This document shows positions 9,695 to 21,657 of a stretch of DNA of 64,000 nt, piece by piece. The DNA comes from Glebionis coronaria. Taxonomy: Eukaryota > Streptophyta > Magnoliopsida > Asterales > Asteraceae. How positions within the stretch are numbered: the first letter of the stretch is position 1; the number at the start of each line of letters is the position of its first letter. The position numbers and the translations under genes were made by a program. Location: assembly GCA_025667525.1 (NCBI GenBank), contig CM046882.1, forward strand, positions 498,570,292 to 498,634,291. The letters are read 5' to 3'. The notes below the pieces were generated by a model. The model ran no database searches. It saw only the letters and a program-made list of their open reading frames with translations, and was not told the origin of the DNA.

Positions 9695-12600
9695 TGATGT
9701 GTCGTCGAATGTATATTAATTAGATACGTTATAGGGTAAAATAGAAAATTACCTTTAGGAAAAAGTAATAGACTAAAATTTACCAAAGACGGATTTAATT
9801 AAACATGTTGATGATCCAAGTTCATTGTACACGAAGATCAAGTGAATTTGAGACGTTTTTGTTTCGATTAGGACAATTGATTTGAATGGTTTTTCGGTTT
9901 TTAAACTAAAATTACTCCTACAAATTAAAATCCTAAAGTGCATGAATCGTTCCCCATTTAATCTAAAAACAATTATTTAAAATAAAAACTTTTAAACTTA
10001 TTAGAATTTAAACTATTTAAAAATCTATTTAAAACTAATTTAAAACTTAACTATTTAATTAAGACGACTTTTACACTATCTAAAATAAAATTATTTAAAC
10101 AAATTTAAAAAATATTTTAAATCTAAAAATTAATTAAGTTCATTTAAAATTAACTTTTACTTTTTTTTACTAAACAAAATCTATTTTAAAAACTAATTTA
10201 CTAACTTAATTAAAATCTAATTATTTTAAAAACTTATTTTTATAACTAATTAAATTTCTAAAATTAATAAAACATTTTTTAACTTTATAAAAGTAAACTT
10301 AATAAAACTAATACTAAAAATGAAAAACTTGTATTTAAATGAAATAAAAAGCTAACAGCCTAATTAATTAACTATATTAATTTCTCAAACTGTAATTAAA
10401 CATAAAAGAGAGGCTAAAACAGATGGTAACGCATTTGGCCTTCACCCTTGAGGTCAACGGTTCGAATCCCATGGTGGACTTATTTTTTGACAATTATTTT
10501 TGGACATGAAAATTAAATCCAAAGTCACAGGAGTGACTGTTAATGTGAGATATATTGGACTGATGAAGTTATGTTAGTATGTTACATCAATTCCCACAAA
10601 GTGGATGTGAAATTAATGAAAATATAACAGACAACAGAATCTCTAGTGTAAATAAAATGTATCAGCAAGATCAGATATCAAAATATAAGCAAAGTGCAGG
10701 CAAAGCAGATCAGATAAAAACATAATACACAAATTCTTTATGACAATCATGATACAGTTCAATAAACATACAGAAATTTCAGAACTAACAATTTCAAGCA
10801 GACAAGCAAACTGCTGTGATTAAAATATCAGATCCAAAAAGTATGAACAATTACCAAATCTCATTAAACAGATTACTCTAATCAGTCTAAACGTTATCCT
10901 AATTACTAAAATCAACTCAAAACATATGTCTTAAGATAAAAACTTGTAGGTTAAACTGTGAAGCAGATTTACACCAAAAATCAGATTGAAATCAGCAAAA
11001 TACTAGCAAACTGAAACTCACGTATACAGGTTAATCCAAACCCCTGTTAAGCCAATTTTCTCTAAACTTACAAAATCAGATTATAAAAAACCTTTTTAGT
11101 GAAACAGATTAATCAAAGTACTCATTTAAATCCAAACAGTAACAATAACTAAACATAAATCAAATAGACAAATTATAACAGATAAACTTATTAATCTAAA
11201 TCATGATAACACAAACTTTAAACTAAATCACATAATTATTTAAAGCAGTTAATCTAAAAAAAAACATGAATATTAGAAGAGTTGAACCTTTTGAAGACAA
11301 CCGTTGGGTAGAAGCGCATCGCTGAGCTGGCTTGGATTAATCACTACTTCAGTCACGAACTCCACGAACAACATTAACACCACGAACCAACAGCTTCTTT
11401 TTAAACCGATTTATCAGTGGGATAAACCGAGTATATCCCAAATCTTACCCAAATATTTCACTCAATCTATTGATTAAGCTTGAATGAAAATATCACAGTT
11501 ATAAAAATAGCTACTAATAGATTTTAATTGTATTAATTTAAACAACTTAAAACAAAAGCAGGAAATAAAGATTTTGAGACTAAATTCAACTTTTATTCCA
11601 CTGAATCAAATTTACAATACTTGAAAAAGAGAGTTACAATTTAATCTAAAAACTATCATTATAACTATACAATAAAAGAAGGGATAAAAATTACAATAAA
11701 CTAAGGGGATTTTTATACTTGAACCCGAGAAGGTGGGGGTTGTGGTTGTTGGTGATGAGGAATCGTATCCAACCCTTGATTCGGCATCTTTTCTTCTCTT
11801 TCTTCTCAAATCTTGATCTAAGGGCTTTAAATCATTCACAAACACACGAATTGCCAACGTGGCAATCCGTTGTGCTTCTTGTGCTAGTTGTAGGCTGATG
11901 TGACTTCTTCTTATAGGCTGAGTGAAAAGATTGAGGTGTTTCACCCAATAAAATGCAAGGAATAGGGCCACGTCACTTGCTTCTCCCCATCTTCCATCTC
12001 AGAAAAAGTAGGGATTTAATTAAGACGCGTGTATGTACACGCGCCTTATTTAGGCAAAAGCCCTAATTTTTGGTTTTATGGATTAGGGTTTGGTAAATAG
12101 TATTTTACAGGTTTGTTTTGGGGTAAGGGTGAAAATGGTGAGAGAGATGAAAGCTTTTGAAGTATCGAAAGAAAGTGGGTGAGAGATAATAAACGTGTGT
12201 GGGTGATATGTGGGTAACGATTTGTGAATAAATAAGTGAAAACATAACTTTTATTCTTTATATATGGTTTCATATTAACTAGACCTAAAAGGCCTTATGA
12301 AAGCCCAAAACACTCCCATCGTTTCTTTCATCTTGTAAATGGGCTTGGGACATAATAACTTCATCCGTCTCTTTTCCAAAGCAAATTGGCCTTTGATGGG
12401 CTTTTGTTTACAAAGTGGATAATTGTTCCATTATTGGGCTTTTGAGCCCATTAACCAAATATGGGACCCACAAAGCCCAAATATCCTCATTTAAGATTAA
12501 ATCCACTAAAACGAACTCGATTTTGGCATTGTTAATCTTTTCTTCAAACTCGTGCCGGTTTTGCCGGTTTTTTCGAACTTCGGTACCTGCACACATTAAA

Positions 12601-12695
12601 CAACAAACAAGCAAATACAAGGCAATATTGATACATTTTATGCACTTATTCATTGTTTATTGATATAATTGATATGAGTAAAATCACTCATATCA
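9695..12695 (-). repeat. 3' LTR of outer Athila-like element (3.0 kb)
   Basis: On the minus strand it starts TGATATGAG after the tract CATGGGGGAG and ends GACACATCA. It contains a tRNA-like stretch on the plus strand (10410-10480). No ORF of note; an AT-rich homopurine/homopyrimidine section covers about 9950-10330. Confidence 0.9.
10410..10480 (+). repeat. tRNA-like sequence with Pol III boxes inside the LTR
   Basis: About 71 bases resembling a tRNA: a box A-like part (ACAGATGGTAACGC), an exact box B consensus GGTTCGAATCC at 10459-10469, and a T6 run just after, which could end Pol III transcription. It lies on the opposite strand to the element. The partner LTR has the same stretch at 40068-40138 with box B changed to GGTTCAAATCC. 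I do not call it a functional tRNA because an acceptor stem and clear anticodon arm are not evident; a captured SINE head is possible. Confidence 0.55.
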
Positions 12696-12697
12696 AA

Positions 12698-12707
12698 CTC
12701 CCCCATG
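12698..12707 (-). other. Polypurine tract of outer Athila-like element
   Basis: Minus-strand CATGGGGGAG, two bases before the 3' LTR start TGATATGAG. It primes plus-strand DNA synthesis. A similar tract (minus-strand CATGGGGGAG, about 14273-14282) lies further inside, as often seen in Athila elements. Confidence 0.75.
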
Positions 12708-13004
12708 CTAAGCAATTGTCATGTGCTCACGCAATGATAAGATAAAACTCTAACTACACTTTTATTCAACTTTTGACATTTTATTTTGCAAAGACATAAT
12801 GTAATGCTCTCATTATTTGAAAAATAACTTTTAGGATCATAAAACTCAAATAGATTCATCGTCCTCGACTTTTCACTTTTCCATGCCAAGTGTAAAAACA
12901 AGATCATTGTCAATCATAAGCCCCAAAATTAAACCAACTCATACAAGTAATTTGTGTTAAACTCAATCTCCTTTTATTCCTAATTGTATCTCTAGATTTT
13001 ATTT

Positions 13005-13494
13005 GTCATTCACCCAAAGGCTCGTTTGACTTATTTGATATTTATTAATCCAAAAATGGAGGCAAAAACGATGTAAAATCAACACTCAAAAGCTAACCTC
13101 GACTTCAAAAACCGCTGTCACTAAAGAAAGCCCACATCAAGGATAACTTAACTCGATTTGAGGGATAAATCCCCGGATCCGAAATTTGGCTAATAGGACT
13201 ACTTAAAGCAACAATAAAACCTCCAAAGTCAATTATGACCTTATTAATGGAGTTAGATACAATTACATCATATCACCTTGTGGCTCTTTAAGATGTAATT
13301 GTGTTCCTTATTTAAAATCCACACCAGAAGGCTCCTTGGACAAAAATAAGGGAATTGACATTCACCATCCCACCTTATGGCTCATGATAATGAAGCAATT
13401 TTTATTAAACACGTCCCCTTGCCATACACCCTAAGGCTCTAATGACAAGGTTAGTGCTACATGACTCCCACCCGAAAGCTCATAGAGAACATGT
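13005..13494 (-). repeat. Array of six hairpins sharing a GAGCC-N4-GGTG loop
   Basis: Located in the 3' non-coding region just upstream of the PPT and 3' LTR of the outer element. Loop motifs (plus strand CACC-N4-GGCTC) are at 13011-13023, 13274-13286, 13322-13334, 13371-13383, 13427-13439 and 13469-13481 (the last with AGCTC). Each is enclosed by a different stem: GTCA/TGAC; ACAATTACATC/GATGTAATTGT (11 bp, perfect); CCTTATTT/AAATAAGG plus TCCA/TGGA; AATTG/CAATT plus a CAT-rich inner stem; CCTTG.CAT/ATG.CAAGG; ACATG/CATGT plus CTC/GAG. In the RNA sense the loop can close as GCC/GGU around a tetraloop, with an A.G mismatch below. A protein-binding or packaging role is inference. Confidence 0.8.
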
Positions 13495-14694
13495 TTTTAT
13501 TTATTCTTCTTTATTATTATGATATTTATAGTAAGCCAAATTTCCGCAATCCCATGATTAAAAGTCCATGATGCTGACACCCTTAATGTGTTCTCACTTT
13601 AATTACAAGGGAAGAAAAAGAAGGAGTTACGAGTTAAGATATTAAGCCTAAACCGCTAAAAACCTCATTTATTAAGTAATTATTATTCAAGCGTGAAATA
13701 TAAATACGAGGAGATTAAATCAAACACAAAAATACTTACACAAAGAAGAATTAATCTTAGAAACTTATGATTAAACTATATCATCTCTTGTTCTCCATAT
13801 TGTAAAATTTCAAAAATGTGAAATCAATGGATACTTAGCCTATTAAATTAAAGTTTTGGGTTTTCAAGTCATCAATAGGATCTTGCATCTTCTTATACTT
13901 TTTCAGTTTTAGAATTTGCGTTTTAAAGTTCCCTTGATAAACGACTTTCTAGGATCAATTATAGGAACTTGCGAAAAGTTCTCGTTCTTAAACCCGTATG
14001 AGTTAAGACTTTCGCGTTTTAAAGTTCCCTATATAAAAGCCTAGCAAAACTTGATTCAAACACGTTAAGGAAAAGCTAAGGTAAAAACCAAGTTGAGTCA
14101 AAAACTATTTTTATTTTCACCAACGGAAAGCCTACATTTGTGTCAAAAGCACTTATTTTCTTTATTAAAACTTAAAAATAACACTGAAAATTTAAATTTA
14201 TTATGAAAAACGAGAAAATTGATTACGTTTAGACACGACAAAAGCAATTGCAAGCGATTATATCGATTGACTCCCCCATGCTAAAACCAAACATTGTCCT
14301 CAATGTTTCTTAGCTCAAGACTAACACCCCCTTGATAAAACACGAAGAGTCTAATGCAAAAGCCTAACATGGAAAGAGCACGCAAATCTATAAGCCGTTT
14401 ATTAATTATGCCTCAAGATAAAATGTTAGTCGATAAAAATCAAAGGATAGAGAGTGTGCCCCTTTTGACAATCAAAGTATAGAAGATCAAGTGGACCGGC
14501 AAAAACCGAACACGAAAGTCTTCAATGATTAGGGTCATACCTAAGATTCATAACACAACAAAACACGAGCACGAGCTTGAAAGATCAAGCCTTATTAGTG
14601 TTAGAAAATAGAAAGAAGATATAATGTATGGGACTCCCCCACAAGGCACCTCGTTTTTGTTAACCGAGTCATGAGCTTGACTCGATCCCCGCAT

Positions 14695-16560
14695 TCATTG
14701 GTCCTTAGGGAAAATGGTGAAAACCGGCATATTGGAATAAAATCCAACATAAAGTACGATGCAGGGGTCAAAGATTACATCATCGTTGTCGGATGACAAA
14801 CGAAAGGATAAAACTTCAACATAAATCTCCAAAAAGAGATGGTGGTCACAAATCACGATATGGATATAGCATGCTCCCCGAGATAAACTCGCACCAAGAT
14901 GATCGAAAAACCTTTCAATTATTACATCGGTGAAAGGCCGAGATTTCCCTAAATCAATGATTCCGGGGTCGAATACCTCGTCCTCATGAGAGAAAGGAAT
15001 AGACAACACGGTGTCGTCCTCCTATGCTAATCCAAAATCATATAAAGCACATGGTAATGGTGGGTTAAAAGTCTCAACACTTGTGGTATCAACTTGCATG
15101 ACTTTGTTGACCTTATCACTCTTATGAATGTGGACAAAGGGGTCATGGTACTCAAAATGAGTCACATGAAAAACCCGCACATTAAGATCAAAGCGAGTGG
15201 GAAGGATAATTGGAGTAAATGTAATTTCTCCCTCCGGGTCAACATTATCATCATCATAAATCGGGTGATCAAACCAAAGATTTTCATCACCGTCAATAGA
15301 CTCTTCCTTAAATTCCGAAGGAATGTCTATGGAAAGTAACTTTCCAAACTCCTTAATGAAAAGCTCATCATCACAAAGGTTGTGAGATAAAGGAAGTATG
15401 ATGCTCTCAAAATCCTCTTGAAACAATTGATTATTGTTCATTGAAGCTTCAAAGAGATGATTTGAGTAAGTCACTAAAGTGTCATCAATCTTGTCATCAC
15501 AAGAAAATTCCGACAAAGTATCAACAAGTTCATCATTCTCATTAGAAGGAAGTTCATCGGAGAATTCCTCGAGAATGGTAGGTAAAACATGAGAAACACG
15601 CTCGATCTCGAGATCGGAAACGTCTTCACTTCCCCGTGGAAGTGGATCAACAAGTTCATCGGCGAACTTATCGAATGAATAGTCACCAACCTCACTCGGT
15701 GTGAAGTTAGGAATCAAAGGCTCTTCAAATGAAGATTGTGCCTTAGGATTATCAATTTGGTACTTCGAAGAGAGTGAAAATGAGTCCATTTTCAATGATT
15801 TTTCAATTAAAGCAATATCTCTCTCGGGATCAAAATTCTGACAATTATACTCACTAGTATCAATAGGTGTGCTAAGGTAATCATCAATTTCCTTTTCAAT
15901 CTTAGAACTATCATCCTCGTGTGGAGTGAGTGGAGACGAGATAATATTACAACATGATTCAACAAAACAAGCATCTTTCTTTGAAATTAACTTTTCTTCT
16001 TCACAAAATGAGGTTTCCATAATTGGCAAATCACTTTTGTAAAAGAGAGATTCCTTGTTTGTGTTACTTTCAATAGGTTTAACAAGTTTCACACTTTCCA
16101 CTTTCTTAGAAACAAATCTTGGAATTTTTTCCGGTTTGAAAATAATATGTTTATCCCCATAAAACAATTTTATCTCCTCTTTCCTCATATCAACTATAAC
16201 TTGAGCCGTGTACAAAAATGGTCGTCCTAAAATGATAGGCACACGAGGATTGGTCTCATAATCAACGATTGCAAAATCGGCAAGGTAAATGAACTCTCCT
16301 ACTTTAACAATGATATTCTCCGCTATACCAACCAAATGGGTGATGGTACCATTAGCAAGCTCAATGATCATTCGAGTGGGACTAAGTGGTTCATATTCAA
16401 GAGTCTTCCAAAAGGCTAAGGGCATTACGTTAATGCTAGCTTCTAGATCGGCTAGAGATTTGCATTCCCCAAGCTCATCAAAAACACAAGGTATCAAGAA
16501 TTGACCCGGATCTTTATATTTCTCGGGAAAGAAATCAAAGAAAACCGAGGTACTAATCAC
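14695..16560 (-). pseudogene. Protease followed by a long acidic ORF of unknown function (outer Athila)
   Basis: The first ~170 codons are a retropepsin-like domain: ADLEASINVMPLAFW near the start (family form ADLGAS, so the active-site Gly is Glu here) and IILGRPFLYTAQVIVD. The frame then runs on for ~340 codons of Asp/Glu/Ser-rich sequence (for example DPLPRGSEDVSDLEIERVSH) to TAG at 15019-15021. The same frame continues through 15009-14695, ending FTIFPKDQ and TGA. Where Athila pol should follow, RT, RNase H and integrase are absent. The long frame, with only one stop, suggests past selection on the extra domain. I do not recognise its function. Confidence 0.75.
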
Positions 16561-16562
16561 AT

Positions 16563-17203
16563 TTAAAGTAGCCTTGGTAACATAAAGGAAGGTCTCTTAG
16601 GTGGAATATAAAGCTCAATCACTCTTTCTACATTATCATCGTCATAAGCGGTGATAGCCTTAAGCTCTCCTCTCGAGTTTGGAATGGTATTGCTAAGTAA
16701 GCAACCCGAAGAAGAGGATGGTTTGGACATAAATCCCTCAAACATTGAAAACAATTTATTTTGACTTTGTTCCAAACTTTGTTACATACGATTTTGACTT
16801 TGCTCTAATCTTTGCTCAAAACGGTTTTGGTTTTGCTCTAGTCTTTGTTGGTTAAGCTCAATCTTGTTATTTTGCCCCTTAATCGTATTTTGAGACTCAT
16901 TTTTCAAAGTTGCCATTTGTCCTTGAATATTATTTTGAAAAGCTTTCAAATTTGCCTCATTCGTGTAGCTTGACAAATCATTTTGATTGTTATGAAATCT
17001 TTGATTGTTTTGATTAGCATGAAATCCATTTCCTTGATTAAAATTCCCTTGGTTACCACGGTGAAAATTATTCCCATTATTCCCATTGTTGTACCTATTT
17101 TGAACCGGTGGAAAACCCGGTGGAGGAACATGATTTTGACGAGGAGCTTGAACATTAGGGCCATAAGTTCCCGTCGCGGCAAAAGCACTAGCTTGATCAA
17201 ACC
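16563..17203 (-). pseudogene. C-terminal part of outer Athila Gag
   Basis: Continues the gag interrupted at the nested insertion. It contains an Asn/Gln/Gly-rich stretch (RYNNGNNGNNFHRGNQGN), then Gln-rich coiled-coil repeats (LEQNQNRFEQRLEQSQNR), a TAA at 16782-16784 in frame, and a conserved segment MFEGFMSKPSSSSGCLLS. A frameshift near 16563 separates it from the protease frame. The low-complexity region resembles that of the inner Athila gag. Confidence 0.75.
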
Positions 17204-20200
17204 TGATGAGATGGCTTTTATACATGATCTCATCGTTCTTTTCGGGATTTAAATGCATTAAAATGTCATAAAATACCATATATATGCTTGTATTTGTTTA
17301 CTTGTGTGTTTTAGGTATGGATATCGTGAAAAAGACAAAAGATCACAAGAAACAAGGAAAAACAGACACGAGAAACGAAGCCATACAAAGAACCGGGCCC
17401 TAGTTCATGAATTATCCAAGAAAAACCCTTGAAGACTTGAAGATGTACAAGATTGATCCTCAAAATATGAAGAAATGACACTTAAAACCCTTATATATTC
17501 ATAATTACAAGTTTGGTCCCTTAAGTTTGTCAAAATTACAAAATGTTCCTTCAACTTTGAAGAATTGGCAAGTTTAGTCCCTCAATTCTAAATTGTCAAT
17601 TATGGTCCCTCATAAAGTCAAAGAACCAATGAAGACCTTTGAAGATCAAGAATGTCCAAGATCAGTCCCTCAAATATTTAAAATTGGCAAAACAAACCCT
17701 TGAAACCCTTTTACCAAAGTTTTGTGGCAAAACTATAAAGTTAGAAACTTATTTAACAAAGGAAATAAGTTTTGTTGGCTGAAAAACGTGTTTTACACAC
17801 GTAACTAAAACACAAGGACTTATTGTGCCATTTCCCAAAGTTCAGACTGCACAAACACGCGCCAAACAACATACACCCCCTTATTTCGGATCAAAAGGTT
17901 TACTGTTTACCTTTATGAACCCAGAACTTACCCTACTTAAAACAAAGGGTAAATCAAAATTACCTTAACACACGCTTGATTCACACAAGCAGAAACCCAT
18001 CCCACACACAAAACCCTCAATCCCACTACCCAAGTGACCCCACACTCAACCTCGTCCACCAATGAAAACACAACTTCCTCTCCAAGGAATCTGACATGGC
18101 CAAATCAACAGCTTAGACTCATAGCTTAACCCCAAAGCTAAAATGAACGGGTTTGGTCAAAATGGACAGCTCAACAACAACAAGCACTCAAGGGCATTCC
18201 TGGAAATTTATAGCTAGGGTTTCTTTGTATTTTCCATTCTAGAATCGTCTACTAGTGCCTGTTTAAGGAGACCTCAACTTGTGAGAGTCCCTTGTTCTAG
18301 ATTTTATCTTTAATCTTTGTAATTCCTTTTTATTTAAATAAAAGTTGATTTTCTGAAAATTATGATTTCTCTTTGTGTTTGATAAAAGTTTGGTGTTTGA
18401 GAAGATAAATCTGAGTTCCACTTATCTGTTTTGATGGTTTTTGAGGCAAGGTTTTAAGTAATAAAGCTTGTGTTTCAAAAAGATCAAGTTTCATAGTTTG
18501 TGTTCATCATTGTGGTTTGTTGATCTTAGCAGGTACAAGGAAGCTGGTGCTTGTTTTTCTAGCATCTCAGCTCAAACATTCCAAGGCTTGGATGTGAGTC
18601 TTGGAGGTTTGCATCTCTCTCCTTTTTCATTTTTCTGATTTTTATTGAATTTTTGGTGATTTTCTATGTTTTGTTATGAATCTGTGTTTTGTGGCTTGAT
18701 TTGAGTTTCTGAGGTTGATTAATAGTTGTTAGGGTGGATTAGATCTTGTTTGATAGGTTAAAACACAACAATCCTTTGGAAGATTGCAAAATCAGATTCC
18801 AAAGGGGTGTTTAGGTTAACTGATTCAAAGGGATTTAAGGCTTCCTTTGTTGTGGTACATGGTTCTATTGAGTTGTTATATGTTTATCTGGTGCTAAGTG
18901 TTGGTTATCTGCAAGTTTGGTAGCTATTAACACCTAGATCCAACAATAGGCTATAAAATCTTGATTACTTGGTAATATTGGCTGAAATTTAGAGGACACC
19001 TAGATCTAATCATAGACAAGGGTTAACAAGTGTTAAATATAAGTTAATACAACCAGGGAAGTAGGATTTGAGTGCTGAATTTGGATTTGTGGTCATCTAT
19101 ATCAGAAAAAGTGTTTGTGTTCTTGAAAGTCATATCAGTAACCTGCATATACTTTGATCTACTTGTAATCTTTGATTCAGTGATTGAAATAAGTTTGTTT
19201 GTGCTTATTAACAGTTATTATAGCTTGTGTATGCATTTGGTTCATTCTGGTTTGCTTATTCATGCTAAAATTCCTTAAGAGTTCATAACTGCTTATTTGC
19301 TAAGTATGTATCACATCTGTGCATTGTTGGCTTATTCTGTGCTTATTGGCTTATTGGAAGTGTGATATTTTGCTTGATTGTGACTCATTACAACTCACTG
19401 GTTGTAAGGGTGCCTTTGTTATCCATCAAATCATAGTAAACCTCTCACAAATCTCAAGTCAAAAAGTCAAAGCAGTGGGAACCAGTTCCTACTGAAAGTT
19501 CCCCCTGCTAGTGTAATTTGGTGTTCAGCTTATCAATAAGCTATTCTAGCTTATTCAAACATGCAACAACTTTAAGTTTGTAATAGGTGCTCCTTATTTG
19601 ACCCATTTGTTCATACTAGAGCATTTGGAGGGTTGACTTTAAGCTTTGACTAGAAAACCAACTCATTTGACTTTTTCATAAGTGCTTATTGGCTTATCCA
19701 GCTTATTTCGCTTTGCTTATTGAACTTTTCTTGATTAATTTGGCTTAATTAAGTTGTTTAGAGTCTTTTTCAAGTTGAATCAAGTCCTGAGGTGGTCTAG
19801 AACTCCAAGTCGACTATTTTGTCCTTTTGTGAAATTTTTCTTTGCTTATTTCTGGCTTATTGAGTGTGCTTTTTCAAAATTTCTTTTCACAGATCTCTTA
19901 GGTATCTCAAAAGAAGGTTGTGTGTTTAAACAGAGATTATGGCATTGGCTTATTGCTTAATGGGCTTATTGGCCCAATAAGAATAAGCTGTTTACTATTT
20001 AAGCTGTAATAAGCTCAAAATCAGCTTTTGGGCCTTCAGACTTTTGTGCTTAGAATTAAATTTTGAGTCAGATAGGGCTTTTTCAGGTCATTTGGGCCTA
20101 GTTTGACTTTTTGGGCCCAAAAGCCCAATAAGGTTGACTGTGTTTGGTTTTAGCCCATCTGGGGGCCCATTAGGGGTATTTTAGTAATTTCACTTTCATT

Positions 20201-20934
20201 TTCTGATTATTTAGGTTAAAATAAACTAGTTTGCAAGTTTCTAGAATTTCTTATAATTTTTGGATTTTTAATATTATTTTATTATTAAATTTCAGTTTTC
20301 ATATTTTGCACTTTTTGTATTTTTCTTAGGTCTAATACATTAAAATAGGATTTTTGCAACTCTTATATTAAATTTATCATCATTAGATTAATTTTTATAA
20401 TTATTTTGATTTTTAATAGCTTTTAAATCATTTTAAATAGTTTTTCTTAGTTTAAAAATTTATAAAAATAGTTTTTAATCTTTTTAGGTCATTTTAGAGG
20501 TTTATCAATTGAAAAATCTTTATTTGGGCTTTTTGATAATTAATTAGATTTTTAGGGCTTTAATTAGCATTTAAAAATTAATATTTAATTAATTGAAAGG
20601 TTTGAAAAAGTTTTGATCATTGGTAAACTCTTAATTTATTTAATTTGATTTTTGGTAGTTTTTTGGGAATTTTTCGAATTAATTTTTATTTTAGCTCTTT
20701 TTACGGGTTTACGTTCAGTCGTTGTAGTAATTAATTTCACGTCTTCGTTATTCTATTTTCTCATCCCCTTCTCTCAAATATTAATCTCAAATCTTGTCGC
20801 ATTTTAGTCACACACATATACCTCCTTGGGAAACGAACTTCATTGGGTCATTAGTGTTTGATTTTCCTAAATCATCACTTAATACTTACCGCTTTTACGC
20901 CTTTTTCCTAAAAGGTCGTATTTTACCACAATCA
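17204..20934 (+). repeat. 5' LTR of inner Athila (3.73 kb)
   Basis: Starts TGATGAGATGG and ends ACCACAATCA, followed by the PBS. Two notable textures: a degenerate series around GGTCCCTCAA at 17500-17700, and a dense cluster of the heptamer GCTTATT at about 19200-19980. No coding capacity. Confidence 0.92.
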
Positions 20935-20937
20935 TTT

Positions 20938-20955
20938 TGGCGTCGCTGCCAGGGA
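20938..20955 (+). other. Primer binding site of inner Athila (tRNA-Asp type)
   Basis: TGGCGTCGCTGCCAGGGA; compare TGGCGCCGCTGCCGGGGA in the outer element. Two C/G to T/A changes have weakened it. Confidence 0.8.
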
Positions 20956-21657
20956 GGTGTGTCGTGATTAATTTGTCTTGTTGTTTTTAATATTAACTAT
21001 AAATAGTATTTGTATTAGTAGAAATCTACTAATACGTATTATCGGTTTTTTCGTTTTTCTTGTGAAATTATTGTATTAAGTATCACAACAAATTAAAATA
21101 TCTCCAAAAGTGTGAAAACACAACCTTAATTGGGATTTGATCTCCTAATTATTGTATTTGAATCTCAAACAAAAAGAAAAAAAGGCAAAAATAGATAAAT
21201 ACTTTCGTGAAGCTCGATTTTGAAAAATACAAACTATAAGGTGGGTATAAGGCGGGTATTATACCCTAAGGAAAAAGGCTCTTAAGTGCTTCGCGCCGCC
21301 TCGTTTCCCCGCTTGCTTGTGAGTATTTTGAGATTGAAGGCTAATCGAGGGTTTTGCCGCCCAAAGTATTATTACATATCATATATATTTGCTTGGTTTT
21401 CTTTGTGATTAAACCCTCTTGAACAATTTGGTTTTCACCAAAGTTCTAAAGTCATTCGAAGGCGTTCACTCCACGTGATCGTTTTCATTCTTTTGAGGCT
21501 TCTTTAATCAAGAGTTTGATTCGAGGAGAGATTTGGTGGATTGTTGTCTACGAAGATACACAAAATCCAAAAAAATTAAAAACAATCAAAAACACAAAAA
21601 AATTGAAAATTCACAAAACACCCAAAAAGAATCTTCTTTGCTCACCTCCCATTCTAC

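Noticed and set aside
10410..10480. Genuine tRNA gene
   Set aside because: Box B and T run are good, but I cannot draw the acceptor stem or a proper anticodon arm, and it occurs identically placed in both LTRs, so it is part of the transposon.
13005..13494. CRISPR-like array reading of the repeated CACC-N4-GGCTC motif
   Set aside because: The repeat is 13 bases with irregular spacing, in plant retrotransposon DNA; hairpin structure explains it better.
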